A stretch of 60,000 bases of DNA from Membranipora membranacea (GCA_914767715.1 OU612074.1:6961501-7021500), one strand, 5' to 3'; positions 47,485 to 59,874 are shown, counted from the stretch's first letter. Numbers and translations: made by a program. Notes: generated from the sequence alone by a model not told the origin.

Positions 47485-50400
47485 TCAACTCAACTCAACA
47501 AAATCCATTCTATCTATAGGCATCAAACAACTACGCAAACCTCCATGTCGTTTCATAGGATACACTCTTTCAGGTAGAATCGCTCCAAAATAAAACTCAC
47601 GCAGTTTAGGAAGCATTACTGTAAAAAACATTTCACTATCTCGCTCTACTCTCACAGCACATTGGCTCTCATGACCAGCCACCACAAGCATACAGTACGA
47701 CAAATCAAACACTTCAAGCAATCCCTGGATCTGGCAATAATAATCATGACGCTTCTTTAGGATTAGTTGGCTATCCTTCTTTGCTAGAAAAAAAGATCGT
47801 ATCAAATCAGGGGCAGTAAAAATAGATGTCTCAGAGGTTTGAAGACCATAGGGGGCTTTGAATTCTAGTAGAAATCTCTCATCCGTAACCCTGTTGATTG
47901 CAATCCCATCGGGAGAATCTGCAATATATTATATCGGTGACCAACAAGACCAAGATGAACAACCTCCACTGCACCCTGAGCGTGCTCGGTGATAAACCAT
48001 TCTTCCAGGACCCTCTCCATGGCATGTCCGTACTTCGTCGCGTCGTTTCCAGAGAAATTAGAGTAAAGGATGGATTTCACCAGTCCTGATGGGTCAGCTT
48101 TCTAAAATAAGATGATAAGTGGTGTAACTTGTTTTAGGTTGACTTGTATCAGCAGTACTTACCCGAAGTATGATGCTTTTCAATCAAATAACAGAGTTAT
48201 TTACCAAATGAAAGTTTTAAAAATTATTTTCTCACAGCAAATGAGCCAATAGTTCCAATCAGCGCATGCCTATCATTTGAAACTAACCTTCCGTTTGACA
48301 ATTTTGCCAAAGTTAGAGGCAGTCACCCTGTCTCTACGCTGCTCCAACCACTCGACACTGGTCTGTGATGCTGTGCTGTCCGGATCAGCCATTTTAACGT
48401 ACGTCTCCCGGCACATATCTACTAGTAAAGTTTCGCTGAGGTCTTCTTCAAGCTGTAGTGAGTTGGGACCATAGTCTAAAGCTACAAAACAGACAACAAT
48501 TGTTCTTGTGGCTGATAATAACAACATGCTCGGTTTTCTGTTGATGGTCATTGCAGGGTTTGATTGATTTCTGGTATGTTCCACAATACAACACACATAC
48601 ACAATTTACCTCGTAGTTTAGTGTATGGATCTACCTGACTAAACCTTGAAAATTGTGAAACACACCTAACTCTTTGTCCTCCTTATGCCCATACTTGGCT
48701 AGTTTTCTCCTTCCCTTATACTCATGGCTGGATGAATTCCTGTTCTGTTGGTGCAGACTGTCAGTTATGGATCTAAAAATTCATGTTAAAATCAAGTTGT
48801 GAGGGAATCAATTATGGAAGTATCAAGACCAAACAACCCTGCAAGATTATTTTGTATATTCCAAAATGAGTGTCAATAAATTTGAAATAAATACAAGGGG
48901 CTCCCTGCACACGAAGCTGTCTTCAACTTCTTCAGAGAAAAACGAACAAGCAAACAAAGCATCCAGTGGGGCTCGAACCCGGGACCTTGTGATCCAAAAT
49001 CAGACACCTGTAACACTTTGATGTTGTACGGGTTATGTGCACACCCAACCTGAGTAGATAACTTCAAATTGTAGGACTGAATCCCAGTCTACTTCAAATC
49101 ACCCTCTCTGTTGAAATAGGAAATCTTCTATTGATTTTTCATTTAAACTGACTTAATCTTTTCTTCAATTTTAAAACACTCAATCATCAGTAAAATAAGC
49201 GGGGAGCCCCATATAAGGCTAAATGTCAACTGATTGTCATATTGGTTAAAAGGGCTTACCTGAAGTAGCATCTGGTGCTTGTTGGAAGAATATTCTTGTA
49301 CAGCTTCTCCCATGCTATGCACATCCACTTAGGTCCTAAGTTGTGTTAAAGGACAGCTGCATGGCATCTGTGGTACCATGTCCCCTTCTGGCCGCGTTGT
49401 ACAGCTTTAATCCATCCAAGTTGCTCCTTATCCTCATAAACTTCTCGGCTAAGTTTGACGTCTTAACGGCAACAGGCTCTTGGGTTTTTGAGCAAACCTT
49501 TCAAGTGCAACCTATATGCGATAAAGATATATTGTGATAGCTTTTTTCAACGTCGGAAACATTTTATTGAAAAAGCAATCTAAATTGCTTACTGGTCTTA
49601 TCATCATCACCGTAATTATTATCTCATCAAAACTTAAACCTCCAAATTTCTGTATGAAGCAAGAGTTTGAATATATGTGTGACATTGCTGAGTGATAGAC
49701 CAATGTGGATGTAGAAATCTTTACCTTGATCTTTAGTAGAATAGTGCTAGGGAGTATCCCAACATCGTCACCATTGTCACCACGACAGAAATCTTTTGAA
49801 CATTGTTCGTGATAGCCTAGTACGTGCTGAATGCTGTTTTTGATGTCATGTCACTCATGCCTAAAAATAAAATGAATCTATATAAAAGTACATTCATCAC
49901 CTGGCTCTTTGTTGTCACTGCAAACAACAAAAGCCTCAGGTGTCATTACCAGGATGATTTATAGGGTATTTAGTCTACCAAAATATTGGGAAGAACCAGG
50001 CAATATAATTGTGGTGATATCTTTTCACTTAGAGTCTTGAATTGTCATTAAACTTGATACTCAACTTACCCTGCTCCCGTCTGAATTTAATGGCAGATGT
50101 AACTGACGCGCATATTCTATTAACTCTCTTGTCAGTTAGCACTTTCTTGACACCTTTTTCAGCCTGGATTTTCAGCAATGACTTCTTCAGATTCTAAAAT
50201 AGGTTTCAACATAAAATAATTATATAGCAGTGCTGGTAGTACCGATATAGCTGAATTAAATCAAAACTTACACTTATTCTGAACAAACCTCAACTGTTTG
50301 ATTGTCTATGACCAATGTAATATCTCAATGTTGAAAAATGGTACTGTCAAAGCTGCTGCCAACTCAGAAATCAGTTGCAATCAATAGCCATTTTCTGTTT

Positions 50401-52587
50401 ATGCAGTTAGTTCTTTGAGGGCGTAGCAGTAGAGACAAAAACGGTGAAGAATCTCTACTCAGAGAGCACAATAGCATATAAGTAAAAAACAGATCATGAC
50501 TCAGCTTACCTTTACTTTATGATTGATGCAATCTATTTTCTCTATGATACCACCATATTTGACTTCCGTCTTCAGCGCTGTCTCCACCGAGCTATCGCCA
50601 TCTCCGATGAATGTAGTATATCGAAGATGGTCCGCCTCCGATCTCTGAAACATCTCAACAATGCCTGCTGCCTCCATGCTCCCACTGCTTCCTGTGAAGT
50701 TCCTGTAGCATACACTATGGGGCTGTTTTTTCTTGCACGGAGTGCAACTTTTTGTTTTCACAGAAAGGATCCAGGACCTTCTCTGTCGTGCTCCAACAAG
50801 GACAGCACAACCTGCAAAGTAATTTCACATATAAAAGCAACTTCTAGCATGTTTTTTCAGATGTCTCGTAGTTGTCTTCTCTAAATCAAGGAGGATGTAA
50901 TTACTTCATACATTTGGTTCGGCTCCATGCAATGTTGTTTGTTCTCATGGTAAAATCAGCTGTTTGATACCAACAACAAGCAACCTTTCATAAGGAAGCA
51001 AATGTACCAATTTGTATTTACCAGTGGATGAGTTGTATGAGTGGCCAAGGCTCCTTTTTCCCCAACCTCCATCACCGATGACCGAGATATGCCCCATACC
51101 ATCTGCATCTGCATCTGCTAGGTCCCTCTCTCCGTTTCTTCTAGCCTGCATATCGTTCACTGCCAACCCTGTTAGCTTCACACCCTCTGATTCCTCCATC
51201 GCTGAGAACCTGTCCTTATTAAAGACTATAAAAATAAAATGATTTTTTAAACAGTAGACATGATTGTTCAGCGCCAACAGTTCAGGTAAAGCAGAACAAA
51301 ATAAACAGAATGAGTTGGAACAAAGCTTTGTTGTGTAAAAATATAGATGATATCCAAACTTTAATACAATTCAAATTCCATATATTTGGACGGAAAAGAG
51401 AAATATAGAAAACTAGAATGAAGACAGACAGTAGCATTCTCACTTGGTAAACCTGTTGTTGCTAGAACTGAATTGAGCTTAGCAGCTCCAATTCCAGCGT
51501 TCAAGCTTCCCCATACTGATTTAATGTTGACCTAGATGAAATTGTAGTATTCATTCAATTTAATTTTGAAGAACATTGGCAATATGATTGTTTATCAAAT
51601 ATGTTGTTGCATACAGTTTATTGCCGGTTACGACAAACTATCTTTTACATATATATATTTGCTTCCTGTACTATTTATCTCTGGAAAACGTGTTCTCACC
51701 TCTCGTTCTCCACATTCAAGCAGGGGTGAGCTGTCAAGTGAGAGTGTCTGTCCACATTCGCACACAGAATTAAATCCAGCATACAAATCCTTCGTTTTCT
51801 CTACAGCCAAGACTGTTTTAAGTGTCTTTTGGCACAGCTTGGTATGATCTAAAGCAGCCTTTACATGTCTCCTCAAACTTTCAATGTGTATGACTGCATA
51901 ATCAAATTCTTTGACATCTAAAAAGTAGGGAGTCACTCATTATTAGTCATTTGAAGTTTATCCATCATAAATTATTACAGTTTTACAGAACATACTAGTT
52001 GTTTTAGATAGCGGTAAACTAAGAACGAATTGAGTGGCTAACTGGGGTGGAGCAATGATCTTTTAGTCAGCTTTAACATAATCAAAATATCTTTTTCAGT
52101 TGTACATAATTTTTTGAAGACATTGGGTGAAGATTTTTCTTGTTAGCATTGTTATAACTTACCATACTCAGTTGTAAAGTCATACTCTTCCTCTGATTCA
52201 CTGGAGATGGTGGACTCATTATCGTGGTGTCGTCGCTCATTATCTCCTCTTCGCAAGGAATGTTCAAATCCTTTTCTCGTAAAACATTTGAGTGGAGGTG
52301 AAGCTCTTGAAACAAAATATTTGCATTGTAAGGCTGGAAACATGTATATAATATGATCTTGTGAATGAAGAAATGCTGGATTTCCTGGAATCAGACTCCA
52401 TCTTCTGTCTTTACTAGAAGGCCAATTTTACTCCATTCTCCAACATATATTTCAAATGATTAGCATAAAAGTATCATCATCTTACCCGTTTTTTCACACG
52501 ATGTCCAAACTTTGTTCTGCCACTCTGGCGGTGATGGAAAGTTCGGGCCCTTTTCTGTATGTCATCAACATCCTTTGCTTTTAAAAA
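47485..52587 (-). pseudogene. Mutator-like transposase plus YqaJ-type nuclease, at least 12 exons, decayed
   Basis: Minus-strand exons: 52587-52486, 52333-52163, 51917-51700, 51531-51444, 51225-51022, 50811-50510, 50193-50070, 49860-49725, 49511-49260, 48772-48666, 48481-48288, 48101-47485. From the second exon on, phases agree at nearly every junction. N-terminal exons carry a Cys pair (CECGQ). The middle encodes a Mutator-like transposase (SVWGSLNAGIGAAKLNS, ISVIGDGGWGKR, GSSGSMEAAGIVEMFQRS, FIGDGDSS, DCINHKVK). The last two exons encode a YqaJ/lambda-exonuclease-like domain (WLEQRRDRVTASNFGK, GHAMERVLEEWF, SPDG, EFKAP, YYCQIQG). Lesions: an ATGTC tandem duplication at 49843-49852, two frame changes in exon 9, and a one-base loss near 47920. 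It sits in duplication copy B only, on the same strand as the receptor. The start exon is not identified. Confidence 0.8.
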
Positions 52588-53030
52588 CTGCAAAACAAAT
52601 TCAACAGATTGATATGAATTGACAGTACCTCTCAATATCTTTATCACTAGCTGCTGTATATAGTAGCAAAATAACCACCAAACATAAGATTGATGCATGT
52701 CATGATAGAGGCTTTAAATAAGAGTCATCATGAAACATAGCCCTTGTCTTGATTCCAAGTGGCAAGTACAAGACCTGTTAGCCGATCACAAAAGACATAA
52801 TATTACCTTAGACAGTAGTAGAGTCTATAGATCATCAGGTCAGGGAACCCTGACAAGTCTCAAATTAAAAACAAGATATGCTCACAGTTTTGACTCACCA
52901 ATTTATGTTAATCTGTAATATTTCTGGCTAAAACTGGTTGTCACGGGTGCTCAGTTGAACAATGAATGGTATAACAGGTGATTAAGTGAGCACTTTACCG
53001 TCACATGTGTGCAAAAGGCCAGCATAGGGG
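52588..53030. other. Presumed right flank of the transposase insertion
   Basis: Has no counterpart in copy A and no recognised exon. It should contain the 5' end and terminus of the element, but no convincing terminal inverted repeat with the 47240 side was found (only CAACTGAG is shared). Confidence 0.35.
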
Positions 53031-53614
53031 CTCTTCGTCATTACTGAGTAGGTTCTAAGTAAATCCTGTTTGGTATAAGGACGTTCTGGGTGGGTCCCGC
53101 CTAGCTGTAGCCTCGTCTCTGCCACATTGTCTCTAGCTGTTGATATATTCCATTAACGTTTTGTAGAGTAGATATCAATTTGCTACCCTCAACATCCATA
53201 TATCAGGGTTGACTGTCACATAAGGTGTATTTTGGATCCGATTATTGGGGCAATAACCCTCAAATGCTAAACTCTGCACACATTCTTCCATCCTAAGCCA
53301 ACTGCGCTCACAGATGATGCTGGCGCTCTCAATAGTTCCCTCATTGTTCTAAAAGCACAGCTATATCCATTCTACTGCCTATATCCCATGTGTGTAGCTA
53401 TTTACTAGTACTGTATGTGATAGGCATTTTATTTCCCCGGGCCTTGATATCATAAACTGTTAGAAATAGATAAATGATTAGAGTATGAATGAACGGTCAT
53501 CGTAAATGACCCTGTTATAGAAATAGAAATAGTGCTGAAAATGTTGCACCGAGAAGACAGGTAACACTTTTCTCTCTGAAAGGTTAGGTGTGATTACGTA
53601 CCCATGTTCAATAG

Positions 53615-53900
53615 TGATAGAATGGTATCGGTACCGATCTCGGTCTCGAGAGACTTGCCCCCTCGAGACACTGTCTGGTCTCGTTGAGACAGCCACCCTT
53701 GATAAATGTCGAGACTTTGTTCATCATGAAAACTGTTTTTGTCACAGTTCTTGCCACGGTTTTTTGTTTAAACCAAAAAATCATTGCCGATGCGAATAAA
53801 GTGGCAGTTTTCAATTTTATCGGCATCGATTTATGTCTTGGTTTCGAATTTTGTTGTTGTCTCGGTCTCTTCCTGTCTCGCCAAAATCTGACAATTTGCC
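53615..53900. repeat. GAGACCGAGAC-type simple repeat insertion in copy B
   Basis: The motifs CGGTCTCGAGAGAC, CCTCGAGACAC and GTCTCGGTCTC recur here, and copy A (after 35650) has no equivalent. Overlapping frames on both strands are by-products of this composition. Confidence 0.45.
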
Positions 53901-55130
53901 ATCATCATTGTTCACGAGATGTTTTAAAAATTGTGAAAGTATGCTTTCCCCTGAACTATGAGAAAAAATCAACGAATTTAACCTGACACAAACTGCAGAA
54001 GCCTGGGTCTGCGGGATACAAACCACATATTTCTTAAGCAGTACAAGTTTCATGCCCGCAAAATGATTAGGTCTTCGTACTTTGCAAGCAATATGGGCCC
54101 CAATTACCGAATTCCAACACCCTTTTATCATGAACAGTGAAAATTGTGTAGGAATTGAGTGAATAATAATGAGGTTAAAATCCCAGAGAAAAAAATAAGG
54201 TTTAATTAATTGTTTGCACCTCTCTCAATACAGAGAAGTTTCACTGGTTTTATATTATCCATAAGGTAGAAGAAGCTTGGTTTAAATTTCACGCTTTAAA
54301 TTGATAAATCGTTGATAATCGTAAATACTCACACAAGGGTGAAACATGAAATAATAATGTTCGTCAATCATACATATCGCCTTTCCAGCTGAGCACATGA
54401 GCCTGCTGCTCTTTGGATGGGTAACAGAAAGTTTAAAATGTACCACTAACTAGAGAGAGGCATTTCCCATCCGTTTACTTTTCACTTCACTGCTAATTTA
54501 TTTTTAAAGAGGGTGGTGCTAGCAGCTGGAGCTCCATTTCCACATTTTGTAAATAGTCAAAGATGCTGCGAAATTTCAGACTTCAGACTTTTCAAACTTC
54601 AGATGCCTGACACCTTACAGACTGAGCAGATGAGCCTGCTGTCCTTTCCATGCGCATTTCTATACGGAGAGTCACGAAGTATGATAAGCTTGGAAGAGCA
54701 ACTTCACTAAATTGAATTGCTCATAAACTGCATATACGGTAAATTCCACTGATGGATATCTAGTGTTTTCAGTATCCTCTTTTCAGATTTAATGCACAGC
54801 GGAGATTTTTAAGGTGAGCAGTGCAACAAGTTCAAATCCTCATATTACAACATAGCCTCCATACGGGACTATTGCTAAAGACTGCTCCAAGAATTTCTTT
54901 TCATGTCACAGTCATCAGTTCATCAGGGAGCAGTAGGGACATGATCCATTAGTTATCCATTAGTTATCCATTAGCGATACTGCTCCATGATAGTGTTGAT
55001 GTAAGGTAAATGTCACTTACTATAGTGGGAGGGTTCTAAAAAAAATCATCTATATAGTCACTGGATGTTTTAACTCGATCGCCGTTTCTGGGTGGTGCTG
55101 GCTACCTGCAGAAAGAAAAATAATATTTGA

Positions 55131-55454
55131 TCTATCATGTGGACAAAATAAACTAAGTGAGCAGAAGTTTTACAATTTTTGTTTTGTGAGTTACAACATT
55201 GATAATCGTGCAGTTGAATATATTTCATATTCTATTATATTCATTAATTATTATATTATATCACATGTTCTTTTATAAATTTGAGCGTGAATTCAATTTG
55301 ATCAATCACTAATATATTACATACTTAAAACATACCTTTCTCTTCTTGGAGTTTTACTTCATTATGTTTCTTCTTGGGTTAGAAGTTTTGCTGAGACACA
55401 GGGTTGGAATTTCTGTTTTATGTGTTTGTATAATTGGTCAAGTTGTATTATCAA
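55131..55454. other. Intergenic, nothing recognised
   Basis: AT-rich sequence between the end of duplication copy B and the LTR element. Confidence 0.4.
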
Positions 55455-57334
55455 TGTGTCACATACACTGTATGTGACAGCCTAGGTGCATGACTCTACA
55501 TGAAGTTAGGCATTGTATATTGCACTGTCATGGTTGCCATGGTCTTAATCTGATTAATTGTTATACTCTTCCGCATTTACTTCCATTTTTTGCACATTTA
55601 ATTACCATCTAAATGCGGAGGTTGGCCATCAAAATAATGACGTTTCATCCCACCTGTTTTCTATTTTTACGACCTATTTATACAGCTCAGTATAAAGAAC
55701 AGTGGTTTTTGCTCTGAAGATTCAGTTACAACTTGGCGTTGCAATTTATCAGTTGCCTGGGGCATTTGCCCCAGGGTGTAGTTCAGTAATAAAATCATCA
55801 AACTGCCGAAAAACTGCATTCAGTATTGTAAAGTCATCTCATATGAACTCTGCCAGCAGTGAACTGTCGTGATCTTTCTCGATCCGACAATTGGTGCCCA
55901 ACCGAGTGAGGAGAGAACTTCACACCTTCAGATGATGAGACTGATAGCGTTGAATATACAAGAAAGAGGATGGAGATTGTGGACTTGGAGGAAAATGTCT
56001 TTGGAGTAGATGATCTAATGCAAGCAATATAATGGAACCATATGTGTCTACATCGTCTACATTACTATAAGGAGAAATGGAGACGGACTTTTTAGATGAT
56101 GTAGAGACAAAACATATGGAAGCTGATATACTAGTGATGACATTTGATCTTCTGCTCATGATTCACCAACTGACAAGGTACCTCTGCAATTTCCTGATTT
56201 TATTCAACCAGTTCTATTCAGTCTCAGTCTACTACAGCAGACAAACTAATCTGGTGGTGTGAACACTGTAACTCAAAAAAATAGAAAAACTTCAATAAAA
56301 ACATTAGGCAGCCGTAACCTAAGATCCGCTAAGAGTAAAAGATTATGGAATGCAGCTGACTACAACCGACTGGCAACTGATCTTCAAATAGCAGCAGTAT
56401 TAGTGCAAGGATCAGCACAAAATAATATGATCACTGTATTAGTTAGGATGTAATGAATTATTTGATATTATTACCATCGACACAACCTTGATCATGCAAT
56501 TTATATATTTACCGTTTGGATTTCCTGCGATGCCGATTTTTTAATGATAGTTGTGCAGGAAAGCAGCATTATAATATTTCATGAATTTTATACCTTCGTC
56601 TGTCCAGTAATCTAAGCAAAGCTTAGGTTCTTAGATCCAGAGTTGAGAGGAAAGTGGGATATATTTTTTTTTGTTAATGGACCTGAAGCAGTTGTTAAGG
56701 TTCTTCAGCCTTGGAAGGGAATGTCATGATTTTGTTATGACCGTCTTTTATGCATGACATTTTTGATTTTTTTTTGTATTTCAGGAGATTTTGAGGTTTT
56801 AAATTTTATAATGCAATGATTATCCTTGTGTGACATAAGCTATAATGTTTTTTGAACCAGTTAAAGCGATCGAGGACGATCGCAACCAGGGGGGTGCATG
56901 TGTCACATACACTGTATGTGACACGCCTAGGTGCATGACTCTACATGAAGTTAGGCATTGTATATTGCACTGTCATGGTTGCCATGGTCTTAATCTGATT
57001 AATTGTTATACTCTTCCGCATTTACTTCCATTTTTTGCACATTTAATTACCATCTAAATGCGGAGGTTGGCCATCAAAATAATGACGTTTCATCCCACCT
57101 GTTTTCTATTTTTACGACCTATTTATACAGCTCAGTATAAAGAACAGTGGTTTTTGCTCTGAAGATTCAGTTACAACTTGGCGTTGCAATTTATCAGTTG
57201 CCTGGGGCATTTGCCCCAGGGTGTAGTTCAGTAATAAAATCATCAAACTGCCGAAAAACTGCATTCAGTATTGTAAAGTCATCTCATATGAACTCTGCCA
57301 GCAGTGAACTGTCGTGATCTTTCTCGATCCGACA
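55455..57334 (+). mobile_element. 1.9-kb non-autonomous LTR retrotransposon, nearly identical LTRs
   Basis: Direct repeats 55455-55889 and 56899-57334 (about 435 bp) differ by essentially one inserted base. They begin TGTGTCACATAC and end GATCCGACA. Two bases after the 5' LTR, TGGTGCCCAACCGAGTG fits a tRNA primer-binding site. AGGGGGGTGCA just before the 3' LTR fits a polypurine tract. Each LTR has a TATTTATA/TATAAAG region and an AATAAA signal. The 1.0-kb interior has only short frames (a plus-strand acidic stretch near 55960-56120) and no reverse transcriptase, protease or integrase. It therefore depends on another element. Near-identical LTRs imply recent insertion, although a clear target-site duplication is not visible. 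Confidence 0.85.
55457..55479. repeat. LTR-terminal palindrome (also 56901-56923)
   Basis: TGTCACATACA and TGTATGTGACA form a perfect 11-bp inverted repeat around one base at the 5' end of each LTR. Confidence 0.85.
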
Positions 57335-57339
57335 AATGA

Positions 57340-57890
57340 TTAAAATACTATTAAGAGCAGTCTACTCCTCAGATTTTTGGTATGCTTGTTTTTTAGTTGT
57401 AAGCTGTGGTTCAGCAGAAATGCTGCAAGCATCAAGTAGCCAAAATTATAAAAATTACTTTTTTAAATATTCAGCTGTATATAGTGTCCTGCCAAGGTTT
57501 ATGGTGTCAACATAATTTTATGTGGCATCAGACTGCATTATTCACATTTTGATACAGTAACAGTAAATACAGACAACTGATGTGCAGTGTAGTTTAATTG
57601 TTTCAAAATTACAGCTTTCTTATTCAGTTTTAAGGGGTTCTCCTTTTGGTTTCTTGGGCCTAAAAAAATTGTATTGTTGTTTGCTCAGAGTAGTATTCAA
57701 CACATGTCCCATGCTTTGAATGACATGATATTGACGATCGACATATCCTATAGGTCAATGTTTTGACAAAACAATATATCCACGTGGATGTGTGGATTTA
57801 TGGCCTTTAGCCAAGTTTTAGATGACAGACCTGGGCATAAAAAAATATTATTTCACAGAGAAAACGAACTTGAATCTTATTAGGTTTAGA
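57340..57890. other. Intron or intergenic, nothing recognised
   Basis: Contains no sushi or TM exon on the minus strand. If the receptor continues leftwards this is intronic. Confidence 0.4.
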
Positions 57891-57897
57891 CACTCAC

Positions 57898-59874
57898 CCT
57901 TCACACATGCTATTCCCTCAGCACTACTCCATACACCAGTAGCTCCTGTCTCAGTTTTAGTGTAGTTACATTCCACTGAGCTGAGCAGAGTTGAATTAAG
58001 TTGGTACCCTTCATTACAAGTGTAAGTAGCACGTGTTTCCGTAGGCAGGCTGGGTATCAACGCCTTTGCAGTATTAGTTGGTTTGGCATTATCCACACGT
58101 ACAAGGAAACTCATGTTACAGGATGAGACAACTGAAGTGAAAATACAATATGTACTGATTACACCTATTATTCGAGCTAATAAAAATATTTTGTATCACC
58201 TAACAAAAATGAAGATAAAAATGTTCTCAAGTTGATTTGCTATTTATTGGAGTATTAAAAGAGGGAAATTTATAGGACATTATAGGGCAAAACAACCATA
58301 ACCTTCTTGCACTTCACAAGCTACAAACTGTTGTCTCAAGCAACTAAAAATATTGTTTTGGCAACCACCAACAATTGGAAAAAAATCAAATTATCTTTAT
58401 GAATACAAAAACTGAAATGGAAGTAGATAGTATTCGCTTTTCACAATGAATAGTCTGATGCACTAAATAAATTCTCAAAGAACAGTTTATCTATGTTGAG
58501 AGGTGGAATTCAGTGATCATATCAACCTTGACTCTAACCCAGGGGTCAAGAATTGCCTCCTTACTTTTACTGTACAACATTTTAGTGAGTGGTCAATGAT
58601 AAAAACAAACGAAACTCTAACTAGAGGAAATTTTATCTAATTCATTCATTATTGTGAATAGTGGTACTCACGTTTTACACATTTGATCTGCTCAGCGTTG
58701 GTCCACACAGCAGTAGTAAGTTCAGTTCTCTTATCCGCTGGCCTTCCTTCTCGAGCCACATGATTGTAATCACAGTCTGATTTCCAATTTTCCGGTTCGC
58801 TCAGTATATAACCATCATCACAGGTATACTGGACAGACACAGTCCCTGGTAGTATCAGTCCTGACTCAGATACGTCCCTGGCGATGTTTGGTTTTGCATT
58901 ATCCACAGCAGGGATGGATGTCATATCGCATGTGACAACTGCAAAATAGAAATAGTATTTCAGATCAATATTAGACCCTATATAGCCTAGTTTATATGAG
59001 GACTTGACTTCCATGTAGGCTTAGAGATGAGTAAAATTAGTGTTAAAACTATGTTTTTTTTTCAATTATATTATATGCATTAGTCCTCGACTTTTTGAAT
59101 TCTCATTTTAAAATCACAAACTCGTTCTAGAAGATAAAATGAGCAAAGTATTTCAGACCAAACCACATGACACATATCCTAAGTTCAAACCCAACAGGAA
59201 CTTAGTATGAATGGAACAAACATCATTGGGAGAAAAGTGACAGCTATCGTTTCCCTTCATCAAATATAATGTGTTATCGAAGCTGTCGCTAGAGTAAACA
59301 TGAAGAGCATTTTTATTGTTTAAACACAACAAAAATTGATCTGACTCAACCAAAACATTGCATGGGCCTCTCAATGTAAAGATCACAAGTATATCGAAAA
59401 AAAATTACTTGATTTTATCTATATATTTTAATCCCCACCGATGTTCAACATATCCTTAAAAAGTAAATTCTAGATGATTATCTCGATAGCAATATTATCT
59501 GCGATACCATCTAAGCATACCTTCATATTGGAGAAGAAATTCAGTGTGAATTGTATCTTCAGTTCGAGGATTTGTTTGAATTCTGATTCCTTCTGTCCCA
59601 TCATACTGCCGACTGAAAGGTGACGTTAAGTTTGGAGTGAACTTCACAATGACAGAATCAGTTACCTGTACTGCATTCCCAGTCGGAACCGTTTTCAAGT
59701 CAGATAAGAGTGAGAAAGTCACATAAGAAGATGAAGGCATCTTATCCAAGTAACCCTCATGTGGATAACTGTCAACTACACTGTACGGATATAATTGACT
59801 TGAAAAAACTCCATCGTAGTAAATCGGTCCTTCATCGTTTATTCCCGCTGGAGACCCTGCTCTCAGCTCGAACA
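57898..59874 (-). CDS. CUB-like/sushi receptor paralogue, three exons (partial; 5' end off the window)
   Basis: Minus-strand exons: 59874-59521 (118 codons), 58938-58672 (89 codons) and 58131-57898 (78 codons), all phase 1-1. The first is the cysteine-poor CUB-like domain (IYYDGVFSSQLYP, VTFSLLSDLKTVPTG, FLLQYEG), aligning with exon 2 of the gene at 15041. The second is a sushi domain exactly as long (267 nt) as exon 3 of that gene, with shared PGTVSVQYTCDDGYILSEP and VAREGRPA. The third is another sushi domain (RATYTCNEGYQL, GVWSSAEGIAC). The signal-peptide exon should lie beyond 60000. No TM exon lies between 57898 and 55130. The next phase-compatible exons on this strand are cassette B (45846) and cassette A (34895). 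An adhesion or recognition receptor role is inferred. Confidence 0.85.

Larger units (their letters stand above)
41010..55130. repeat. Segmental duplication, copy B
   Basis: Collinear with copy A; block pairs are listed there. It keeps the TM and tail exons of the receptor. Where copy A has its sushi exon (34450-35030), B instead has about 5.8 kb holding the Mutator-like/YqaJ pseudogene. A further B-specific insertion of GAGACCGAGAC-like sequence lies at about 53615-53900. Confidence 0.8.

Noticed and set aside
50519-51242. Plus-strand frames over the transposase exons
   Set aside because: They are antisense shadows of minus-strand exons with recognisable transposase motifs and splice sites.
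47240-53030. Terminal inverted repeats of the transposase element
   Set aside because: Only an 8-base match (CAACTGAG) was seen between the ends, too short to call.
53478-54131. Several overlapping frames on both strands
   Set aside because: Driven by GAGACCGAGAC-type simple repeats specific to copy B; no domain seen.
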